The notes under the pieces are model-generated. The model saw only the letters and a list, made by a program, of their open reading frames with translations. It did not search any database and had not been told where the DNA came from. From positions 1,550,001 through 1,614,000 of the forward strand of contig NZ_SODI01000001.1 of the NCBI RefSeq assembly GCF_004365915.1: a stretch of 64,000 nt of DNA. Direction: 5' to 3'. Shown here piece by piece: positions 35,153-42,370 of the stretch (position 1 is its first letter; every line of letters begins with the position of its first letter). The position numbers and the translations under genes were made by a program. This DNA is from Cryobacterium psychrophilum. Its GTDB lineage: Bacteria > Actinomycetota > Actinomycetes > Actinomycetales > Microbacteriaceae.

Positions 35153-35938
35153 ATGACCCGCACCATGCACGTAGAAGCCATTGGAGTATCGCCGCTCAAG
35201 GGCGGCCGCCATCGCTCACGGGAGCACGTTCTGCTCCAAGCGGATGGCCCGGCCGATGACCGCGTCTTTGCGTTCATCGATCTTGATGCCGGACAGGTCG
35301 TGAAAACCGTTGAGCATCCGTCCCTGGTGACCTGCCAAGCGCATTGGGACGACGGGACGCTGTCGTTGCAGATCGACGGGCGGTGGATCACGGCGGCGCC
35401 CGAACCGAGCGGGCACCATGTCGCAATCGACTATTGGGGCCGAACCGCGTCACTGGAGGTGGTGGAGGGACCCTGGGCCCGGGAATTCTCCCGGTTCCTG
35501 GGACGAAAAGTGGTTCTCGCGCGGAGCGCCGCCGCGGGTGAGGTGGTCTACGGCGCTGCCGTCACAATCGCCACAACCAGTTCACTGCGTCACCTGACCC
35601 GCGAATCCGGAATCGATGTCGATGAGCGCCGGTTCCGGCCCACCTTCACGATTGACACCGGCGAGTGCGCTGCGCACGTTGAGGATGCCTGGGCCGGCCG
35701 CGAACTCGAGCTGGGGAGCGCTCGGCTGCTCGTGCAGGGCGGCGTTGCCCGCTGCGCGGTCATCGACCTCGACCCCGACACCGGCGCTCGCGGAACGAAC
35801 CTGCTGAAGACACTGGCCGGCTATCGACTGCAGTCCGGTGATATCAACTTCGCCGTCTACGCCGAGGTCGTACACCCGGGGATCGTTCACCGGGGCGACC
35901 GGGCCACGCTGCTGCCCGCGCCCATCCCGCGAACCTGA
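35153..35938 (+). CDS. MOSC-domain protein
   Basis: About 261 residues from the ATG at 35153 (35165 is an alternative). The N-terminal part VEAIGVSPLKGGRHRSREHVLLQADGPADDR and the C-terminal MOSC beta-barrel core (RFRPTFTIDTGECAAHVEDAW, LLVQGGVARCAVIDLDPDTG with the conserved Cys) match YcbX/YiiM-like molybdenum-cofactor sulfurase C-terminal proteins. Such proteins bind the molybdenum cofactor and reduce N-hydroxylated compounds or carry sulfur. No ferredoxin domain is attached. Confidence 0.82.
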   Translation: MTRTMHVEAIGVSPLKGGRHRSREHVLLQADGPADDRVFAFIDLDAGQVVKTVEHPSLVTCQAHWDDGTLSLQIDGRWITAAPEPSGHHVAIDYWGRTASLEVVEGPWAREFSRFLGRKVVLARSAAAGEVVYGAAVTIATTSSLRHLTRESGIDVDERRFRPTFTIDTGECAAHVEDAWAGRELELGSARLLVQGGVARCAVIDLDPDTGARGTNLLKTLAGYRLQSGDINFAVYAEVVHPGIVHRGDRATLLPAPIPRT

Positions 35939-35956
35939 CCACCGCCCTCGCGGTGG
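35939..35956. terminator. Small hairpin between convergent genes
   Basis: A 7-bp stem (ccaccgc, loop cctc, gcggtgg) lies directly after the MOSC stop codon and just before the convergent end of the ABC ATPase gene, fitting a bidirectional terminator. Confidence 0.5.
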
Positions 35957-35972
35957 CCAGGCTGGGCCGCGA

Positions 35973-36743
35973 TCACATCACACTGTCGAGGAATGCCTTG
36001 GTGCGCTCATTCTGCGGGTTGTCGAGCACGCTGGACGGCGGACCGGATTCCACGACGACTCCCCCGTCCATGAACACCACTTCGTCGGCCGCCCCGCGGG
36101 CGAACCCGATCTCGTGCGTCACCACGATCATCGTCATCCCATCGGCAGCGAGCTGACGCATGACATCGAGCACGTCCCCCACAAGTTCCGGGTCCAGCGC
36201 ACTGGTGGGCTCATCGAACAGCAACAGTTTCGGATCCATTGCCAGGGCCCTGGCAATGGCCACTCTCTGCTGCTGCCCACCGGACAGCTGCGCCGGGTAG
36301 GAGGCGGCGTGGTCGGCCAGACCCACCCGATCAAGCAGCTCCAGGCCCCTGGCGTTCGCGGTCTGCTTGGGCAGTCGCCGCACCCCCGTGGGTGCCGCCG
36401 TGATGTTTTCGAGCGCCGTCATGTGCGGGAACAGGTTGAACCGCTGGAACACCATGCCGATGTCGCGGCGCTGCCTGGCCACTTCCCGGGGGTTCATCTC
36501 GTAGATCCGGTTGCGCCGTTCGGCGTAGCCGACCAGTTCTCCGGCCACCGAGATTCGCCCGCCATCGACCCGTTCCAGATGGTTGATGCAGCGCAGGAAC
36601 GTCGACTTACCCGAGCCGGAAGGGCCGAGAAGACACATCACCTGGCCGGCGTCGACGGTCAGGGAAATTCCCTTCAGCACCTGGACTGCCCCATAGTGCT
36701 TGCGAACCTTCACAGCGGAGAGCAGCGGTTCAGTCCTGGTCAT
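35973..36743 (-). CDS. Polar amino-acid ABC transporter ATPase (GlnQ-like)
   Basis: The 256-residue ATPase shows Walker A LLGPSGSGKSTFLRC, the signature LSGGQQQRVAIARAL, Walker B LLLFDEPTSALDPE and the switch His in IVVTHEIGFARG. The NMVFQRFNLFPHMT-like Q-loop is typical of the PAAT family. It is the last gene of the leftward operon and overlaps the permease by ATGA (36740-36743). It energises import of an amino acid or derivative delivered by one or both binding proteins encoded upstream. Confidence 0.93.
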   Translation of the reverse strand: MTRTEPLLSAVKVRKHYGAVQVLKGISLTVDAGQVMCLLGPSGSGKSTFLRCINHLERVDGGRISVAGELVGYAERRNRIYEMNPREVARQRRDIGMVFQRFNLFPHMTALENITAAPTGVRRLPKQTANARGLELLDRVGLADHAASYPAQLSGGQQQRVAIARALAMDPKLLLFDEPTSALDPELVGDVLDVMRQLAADGMTMIVVTHEIGFARGAADEVVFMDGGVVVESGPPSSVLDNPQNERTKAFLDSVM

Positions 36744-37774
36744 CGTTCATCCGCCTTATCTGTCGTTGTCGCCGCTTGTGTCGCGGCCGACCTTCCTGTC
36801 ACGGCCGTGGCTTGCGTCCCGGTCGTCGTTCGTGCCGGGCGCAGTGCGCTCCACACTCGTTCCAGCGGCGTCCGAGGCCGCTGTCGTGCATTGCCACGCC
36901 CGTAATGACGTTCCAGGTAGTACTGGGGAATCGAGAGCACCGACGTGAGGAACAGGTACCAGCAGCTGACGACCACGAGCAGTTCCACCTGGCGGAGGTT
37001 CTGCGACGAGATCTGAGTGGCCACCGTGTACAGCTCGAGCACGGCGATCACCGACAGGAGCGACGTGTTCTTCAGCATCGAAATTGTCTCGTTGCCCATG
37101 GGCGGGATGATGACACGCATGGCCTGCGGCAGAATCACCTTGAACAGGGTCAACGCCGGGCTCATGCCCACCGAGTACGCCGCCTCATGCTGCCCCTCGT
37201 CCACGGAGAGCATCCCGGCGCGCACAATCTCTGCCGAGTACGCCGCCTGGTTCAACGTCAACGCCAGCAGCCCGGCCGTGAACGCCGGAATCAGGGTGTT
37301 GGTGTCGATGGAGAAGAGGTTGAGATCGGTGAACGGCACGCCCAGGGTGATCTGGGAGTACAGCAGACCGAGGTACCCCCAGAAGACGATCTGGATCAGC
37401 AGCGGAGTGCCGCGGAAGATCCAGACGTACAGCCACGCGAGGGAGTTCATGACCGGGTTCGTCGACAGTCGCATGACCGCGAGGATCACGGCCAGGATTG
37501 TCGACACGATCATCGAGACGACGGTGAGCACCAGGGTGAGCACCACGCCATCGAGGATGCGGTTGTTGAAGAGGTACTCGCTGATGGTCGAATGGTCAAT
37601 GTTCTCGTTCTCCCACAACGACGTCGCGAGGGCCACGAACGCGCCGCCGAGCACCACCGCAGCAGCCCAGCGCCACGGATGGCGAAGCGGCACGGCAACG
37701 ATGTCGTCAGGATCAACGTCGGCCGCAGTCACATCCGACGGGCGCTTGGGCGCAATTACTCCGTTGTTCATCAT
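36740..37774 (-). CDS. Polar amino-acid ABC transporter permease
   Basis: The 344-residue permease has a HisM-type domain: VLTLVLTVVSMIVSTILAVILAVMR, VWIFRGTPLLIQIVFWGYLG, and the EAA loop GMLSVDEGQHEAAYSVGMSPALTLFKVILPQA. The N-terminal extension of about 70 residues and the Thr/Ala-rich tail of about 40 are longer than in enteric relatives but usual in actinobacteria. The start with GGAAAG upstream is chosen; it lies 4 bp after the end of the binding-protein gene. As the only permease gene of the operon it presumably forms a homodimer. Confidence 0.92.
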   Translation of the reverse strand: MMNNGVIAPKRPSDVTAADVDPDDIVAVPLRHPWRWAAAVVLGGAFVALATSLWENENIDHSTISEYLFNNRILDGVVLTLVLTVVSMIVSTILAVILAVMRLSTNPVMNSLAWLYVWIFRGTPLLIQIVFWGYLGLLYSQITLGVPFTDLNLFSIDTNTLIPAFTAGLLALTLNQAAYSAEIVRAGMLSVDEGQHEAAYSVGMSPALTLFKVILPQAMRVIIPPMGNETISMLKNTSLLSVIAVLELYTVATQISSQNLRQVELLVVVSCWYLFLTSVLSIPQYYLERHYGRGNARQRPRTPLERVWSALRPARTTTGTQATAVTGRSAATQAATTTDKADER

Positions 37775-37778
37775 CAGG

Positions 37779-38711
37779 TCACTTTCCGAGGTTGAGTCCG
37801 GCAGCGTCGACCGCATAGTCGCCCAGGTCGTACTTCTCGAGAATCTCCTGGTAGCTGCCGTCCGCGATGACCGACTTCAGGGCGAGCAGGAGGGCCTCGG
37901 ACAGTTCGGCGTCTGCCTTCAGAACACCGATCCCGGTGTAGACCGGGTTGTACCCTGCCGGGTTCTCCGGGTCTCTGACCATGTCAAACATCGTGCCGCC
38001 ACCGGCCGTCTGTGCGGCATACGCTGCGACGGCCGAGTCGACGACATCGGCCACAGCCTTGCCGCTTCGAACGGCCGTTTGCACGTCGGTCTCGAGCGGG
38101 AGCTCCACCACGCCAATCGGGCCGTCGCCGAGTGACGCGCACTGGTCGTCATAGCTGTGCAGAATCTGCGCCTGAACGGTGGCCTTCTGTACCGCGACGT
38201 CCTTGCCGCAGAGGTCAAGCACGCCGGTGATGTTCTCGGGGTTCCCCTTCATCACCAGGATGGAGAAACCGGCATGGAAGTAGTCGACGAAGTCGAGGGT
38301 CTCCTGCCTGGCCTGGGTGTCGTTCAGCCCGGCGATGATGATGTCGTGCTTTCCGGACTGCAGCGACGGAATGATGCTGTCGAACTGCTGCTGGCGCATG
38401 TCCACCTGCACGCCGAGTTTCGCGCCGAGGGCGTTGGCGAGGTCAACGTCAAAGCCCGTCAGTTTCTGGTTGTCGTCAAACATCTCCATCGGCGGGTAGA
38501 TGCCCGTCGCGGCATTGATCACACCGGCGTCAGCGTATTTCGCGGGAAGCGCTGCCGCGGCCGCCGCATCCACATCGCCGGCCGATCCGGAACCAGCCGG
38601 TACGGCAGTGGGGTCGGGAGTGGCCGCGCACGCTGACAGGGCCAGCATGCTGGCGAAACCCAGGGACACGGCGATCTTCCATGACGACCGGTTGCTGTGG
38701 GTGGTTCTCAT
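37779..38711 (-). CDS. Amino-acid ABC transporter substrate-binding lipoprotein, paralogue 1
   Basis: The 310-residue lipoprotein has a signal with lipobox LALSAC (Cys about residue 28) and a SBP_bac_3 fold: ATGIYPPMEMFDDNQKLTGFDVDLANALG, DIIIAGLNDTQARQETLDFVDYF, and the C-terminal DGSYQEILEKYDLGDYA. It is closely similar over its whole length to the protein at 40251-41183, so the operon contains a gene duplication with an amidohydrolase gene between the copies. GGAGAACAACA precedes the ATG. Substrate is probably an N-modified or polar amino acid, judged from the operon. Confidence 0.9.
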   Translation of the reverse strand: MRTTHSNRSSWKIAVSLGFASMLALSACAATPDPTAVPAGSGSAGDVDAAAAAALPAKYADAGVINAATGIYPPMEMFDDNQKLTGFDVDLANALGAKLGVQVDMRQQQFDSIIPSLQSGKHDIIIAGLNDTQARQETLDFVDYFHAGFSILVMKGNPENITGVLDLCGKDVAVQKATVQAQILHSYDDQCASLGDGPIGVVELPLETDVQTAVRSGKAVADVVDSAVAAYAAQTAGGGTMFDMVRDPENPAGYNPVYTGIGVLKADAELSEALLLALKSVIADGSYQEILEKYDLGDYAVDAAGLNLGK

Positions 38712-38765
38712 TGTTGTTCTCCAAACGTGTGTGTGTTGCGTGACTTCAACGGAGTGAAAAGAGGT

Positions 38766-40247
38766 TCAGAGGCGGTTGTGTGTGAAACGCCCGGCAAGCA
38801 GGGTCGCGGCGACGGGCATCCGCCTCAGTTCGTCGACGGATGCCGTGAACGGGTCGCTCTCGCAGATCGCCAGGTCGGCAACATCACCGACGGCGATGCC
38901 GGAACGCCCGCGGGCAGAGGCCGCGAGCGCCGCCGCCCGGGAAACCGACTGTTCGGGATGCCACGGCTCGCGCCCATCCCTGGTGCGTCCCACGGCGGAT
39001 GCCATTGCCGCCCACGGATCGAGCGGCGCCACCGGGGCGTCCGAACCGAATGCCAGCTCCACACCGGCTTCGAGCAGGCTGGCGAGGGGAAACGCCCGGT
39101 CTGTCTCGCCAGCCCAGAACCGGTCGGCCACATCCCGGTCGTCCATGGCATGTTCGGGTTGCACGCTGGCCACAACACCGAGTGTTGCGAAGCGTTCGAT
39201 ATCGGCACGCATCAGCAACTGCGCATGCTCGATGCTCCCGGTACAGCCGACGGCCTCGAAGGCGTCAAGCGCGTAGCTGTTGGCCCGGTCGCCGATGGCG
39301 TGCACGGCAGGACGGATTCCGGCCTGCGCCGCCATCTGCATCCAGGACTGCAGTTCCCGTGGCGGCACGGTCGATAACCCCCGGGAGCCGCAGGTGTCTT
39401 CCAAGCCGGGGTATTCGTTGACGCAGAGAGCCGTGCGGGTGTTGAGCGATCCATCGGTCAGAACCTTGAATGGCCCGACCGTGAGGAGGCCGTCCGTGCC
39501 GTCGATGACGGCGCCCGTTCTAAGCCCCAGCTCAATCGCGCGTTGCAGATGCGCGGCGTAGATGCCGAACTCCACCCGCAGCGACGTGCTGCCCCCGTTG
39601 ATGCGGCGGCGCCACGTGTCGAGGTTCCAGGCCATCTCCAGATCCACGATTCCCACGACACCCCGCGCGGCGGCGTTCACCGCCGCGCCCTCCGCCCAGG
39701 CATCCATGCTTTCGTCAGCAACCGTGCCGATGGCCGACACCACGGTGAAGCACTCGTCCTCCCGCAGGAGTCCTGTCGGGTGGTCGGCGAACCCGTGAAG
39801 GGCCAGCGCGGCGGAGTTCAGCCAGCAGCAGTGCAGATCGCCGCTGACCAGTATCACCGGAACGGTCGGTGATGCGGCGTCCAGCACCGCGCGGCTCGGG
39901 GCATCCGGCCAGAGTCCGTCGCGAAAGCCGCTGCCGACGATGGTGTCCGACGGTGCGACGTGTGCGGCGTGCCCGGCCACCAGCGCGGCCGTCTCCGCGG
40001 CGCTGCCGCATGTGGAGAGGTCGAGTCGGCTGGAATTCTGCGCCCACTGACTGAAGTGCACATGGTTGTCCCAGAGACCCGGGACCAGCCAGCGTCCGTC
40101 GAGATCGACGGATTCGGCCGACGACAGGGCGCCGGTGCTTCGCGAAATGCGCCGCAGCACGGGCTCATTGGTGTCGGTGTCGCCGATCTCGACGTCCCAG
40201 CTGACCTCGCTGCCCGGAAGCCTGCCGTTGCGCAGAACGAGCGTCAT
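38766..40247 (-). CDS. YtcJ-like amidohydrolase (amidohydrolase 3 family)
   Basis: The 493-residue protein belongs to the metal-dependent amidohydrolase superfamily. It has the N-terminal HxH in LVPGLWDNHVHFSQWA, an active-site Lys in FKVLTDGSLNTRTAL, His in PAVHAIGDRANSY and SIEHAQLL, and the Asp in AFGSDAPVAPLDPW. A C-terminal beta-sandwich completes it. Relatives hydrolyse N-formyl or N-acyl amino compounds and exoenzyme-type amides. Its place between two amino-acid binding proteins suggests it removes the substituent of the imported compound. The ATG has only a weak AAGG site close to it. Confidence 0.85.
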   Translation of the reverse strand: MTLVLRNGRLPGSEVSWDVEIGDTDTNEPVLRRISRSTGALSSAESVDLDGRWLVPGLWDNHVHFSQWAQNSSRLDLSTCGSAAETAALVAGHAAHVAPSDTIVGSGFRDGLWPDAPSRAVLDAASPTVPVILVSGDLHCCWLNSAALALHGFADHPTGLLREDECFTVVSAIGTVADESMDAWAEGAAVNAAARGVVGIVDLEMAWNLDTWRRRINGGSTSLRVEFGIYAAHLQRAIELGLRTGAVIDGTDGLLTVGPFKVLTDGSLNTRTALCVNEYPGLEDTCGSRGLSTVPPRELQSWMQMAAQAGIRPAVHAIGDRANSYALDAFEAVGCTGSIEHAQLLMRADIERFATLGVVASVQPEHAMDDRDVADRFWAGETDRAFPLASLLEAGVELAFGSDAPVAPLDPWAAMASAVGRTRDGREPWHPEQSVSRAAALAASARGRSGIAVGDVADLAICESDPFTASVDELRRMPVAATLLAGRFTHNRL

Positions 40248-40250
40248 GCC

Positions 40251-41183
40251 TTACGACCCGAGGTTCAGGCCGGCTTTGTCGATGGCGTAGTCACCCAGGT
40301 CGTACTTCTCAAGAATCTCCTGGTAGCTGCCATCGGCAATGATCGAGTCGAGCGCCAGCACGAGCGCACTGGTCAACTCGGAGTCCTTCTTGAGCACGCC
40401 GATCCCGGTGAAGACCGGGTTGTATCCGTTGGGGTTGGCGGGGTCGCGCACCACCTCGAACATCTCGCCGTCGCCGGCGGTCTGTGCGGAGTAGGCGGCC
40501 ACGGCGGAGTCGACGACGTCGGCAATGGCTTTGCCGGAGCGCACGGCGGTCTGCACGTCGGTCTCGCTGGGCAGTTCGGCGATCTTGATCGGGCCCGGCC
40601 CGGCCTGCGTGCACTGGTCGTCGTAGCCGCGCAGGATCTCGGCCTGGATCGTCGCCTTCGACACGGCGACGTCCTTGCCGCACAGATCGAGCACGGTCGT
40701 GATCTTCTCGGGGTTGCCGGCCAGCACCATGATCGAGAATCCGGCGTGGAAGTAGTCGACGAAGTCGAGCGTTTCCTGCCGCTTGGCGGTGTCGTTCATG
40801 CCGGACATGATGATGTCGCTCTGTCCGGATTGCAGGGCCGGGATGTTGGTGGCGAATGCCTGCTTCTCCAACGTCAGGGGCACACCCAGCTTGACGCCGA
40901 GGGCCTGTGCGAGGTCGAAGTCCAGTCCGGTGAGGTTCTGATCCTCATCGAGCATCTCCATGGGCGGGTAGGGATAGTCGGAAGCCACGCGGATGACACC
41001 GGCCTTCACGTATTTCTCCGGAAGCGCCGCTGCGGCGGCCGCATCGACCTCGCCGACAGGCGCCTCCTCAACGGGAGCGGCCGGCGCGGGGGCTGCGGAG
41101 CAGGCACTCAAAGCGAGAGTTGCCGCAAACCCGAGTGATACCGCTATCTGCCACGATGGCCGACTGCGCTGTGGTGTGTTCAT
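40251..41183 (-). CDS. Amino-acid ABC transporter substrate-binding lipoprotein, paralogue 2
   Basis: The 310-residue lipoprotein begins NTPQRSRPSWQIAVSLGFAATLALSAC split by the signal cleavage (lipobox LALSAC). It keeps the SBP_bac_3 pattern with SDYPYPPMEMLDEDQNLTGL, DIIMSGMNDTAKRQETLDFV and DGSYQEILEKYDLGDYAID. The ATG at 41183 follows GAGGAGAGCAGC and is preferred to the one 15 bases earlier. Differences to paralogue 1 cluster in the stretch after GLDFDLAQALG and around the central hinge, so ligand range may differ. Confidence 0.9.
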   Translation of the reverse strand: MNTPQRSRPSWQIAVSLGFAATLALSACSAAPAPAAPVEEAPVGEVDAAAAAALPEKYVKAGVIRVASDYPYPPMEMLDEDQNLTGLDFDLAQALGVKLGVPLTLEKQAFATNIPALQSGQSDIIMSGMNDTAKRQETLDFVDYFHAGFSIMVLAGNPEKITTVLDLCGKDVAVSKATIQAEILRGYDDQCTQAGPGPIKIAELPSETDVQTAVRSGKAIADVVDSAVAAYSAQTAGDGEMFEVVRDPANPNGYNPVFTGIGVLKKDSELTSALVLALDSIIADGSYQEILEKYDLGDYAIDKAGLNLGS

Positions 41184-41260
41184 TGCTGCTCTCCTCATTG
41201 CTGTGCGGAGCCGGGCGTCGTTGCCCGGCTGTGCGGTCTAGCGTGCGTAGGGCCGTGGCC

Positions 41261-42370
41261 CTAGAAAGCGATGTCGGTTCGTGATGTCGTGACGTTGGCC
41301 AGGGCATCCGGCAGAACGTCGACGCCGATCCCCGGCCCGGTCGGCACCGGAAGGCACCCGTCCTGCAACACGAACGGCGCGGTCAGGTCCTGGGCGTAGT
41401 AGCGGCTGGAAGCCGACGTGTCACCGGGGAGGGTGAAGTTGGGCAACCCGGCGAGCGCAACATTCGCCGCACGCCCAATCCCCGTTTCGAGCATCCCTCC
41501 ACACCACACGGGCACCCCATGCGCGGCTGCAACATCGTGGATGCGCCTGGCTTCCAGAAAACCGCCGACCCGAGCCGGCTTCACGTTGATGATGCTGCAG
41601 GCACCGAGAACGATGGCGGCGGCGGCGTCACGGGCGGATTCGATCGACTCGTCGAGGCAGATCGGTGTCGTCATCAGCTTGGCCAGGCTGGCGTGGCCGA
41701 GGATGTCGTCCTCCGGCAGCGGCTGCTCGATCAGCAGCAGGTTGAAGGGGTCGAGCCGGGCAAGGTGCCGGGCATCGGCCAGCGAATAGGCGGTGTTGGC
41801 GTCAACCTGCAGCAGGATGTCGTCGCCGAAACGTTCGCGCACGGCACGAACCGGCTCGATGTCCCATCCCGGTTCGATCTTCAGCTTGATCCGCAGGTAT
41901 CCCTCGGCGAGGTACTCGCCGACGACGTCGAGCAGACCATCAATCGACTCCATGATTCCGACGGAGACACCGGACGGCACCGTCTGATTGACCGCACCCA
42001 GGTGCTGGCCGAAGGACACGCCACGTTCCTTGAGCTGCGCGTCGAGGATGGCGGTCTCCAGCACGGCTTTGGACATCGGATGCCCCTTCACCGGCGCCAG
42101 CGTCGTCGCGACATGTTCGGCGGTCAGTCCGTCTCCGACAGCCCGAAGCCGGGGAAGCAGATGATCGCGGATCACGAGGTCGCAGCCGTCGAGAAACTCG
42201 GAGCTGTAGAGCGGATCGGGTTCGGCGGCGCATTCTGCCCAGCCCTCGGCGTTGGCGGTCGTTACGCGCACAATCGTCATTTCGCGGTGGTCGATCTGTC
42301 CGAATGACGTACGGAAGGGGCGCACCAGAGGCATCGTCACCCGGCGTAGTTCAACATTCTCGATCTTCAT
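41261..42370 (-). CDS. N-acyl(N-succinyl)amino-acid racemase, enolase superfamily
   Basis: The 369-residue muconate-lactonizing-subgroup enzyme shows the acid-base Lys in RIKLKIEPGWD, metal ligands Asp in LLQVDANTAYS, Glu in LLIEQPLPEDD and Asp in ICLDESIES, and the second Lys in IINVKPARVGGF. A C-terminal cap segment is WCGGMLETGIGRAANVALAGLP. This pattern is shared by o-succinylbenzoate synthase and N-succinylamino-acid racemase. No menaquinone genes are nearby, whereas an acyltransferase/deacylase gene overlaps it by ATGA, so racemisation of N-acyl amino acids is more likely. The ribosome site GGAGGACAGCA lies in the end of the upstream gene. Confidence 0.85.
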   Translation of the reverse strand: MKIENVELRRVTMPLVRPFRTSFGQIDHREMTIVRVTTANAEGWAECAAEPDPLYSSEFLDGCDLVIRDHLLPRLRAVGDGLTAEHVATTLAPVKGHPMSKAVLETAILDAQLKERGVSFGQHLGAVNQTVPSGVSVGIMESIDGLLDVVGEYLAEGYLRIKLKIEPGWDIEPVRAVRERFGDDILLQVDANTAYSLADARHLARLDPFNLLLIEQPLPEDDILGHASLAKLMTTPICLDESIESARDAAAAIVLGACSIINVKPARVGGFLEARRIHDVAAAHGVPVWCGGMLETGIGRAANVALAGLPNFTLPGDTSASSRYYAQDLTAPFVLQDGCLPVPTGPGIGVDVLPDALANVTTSRTDIAF

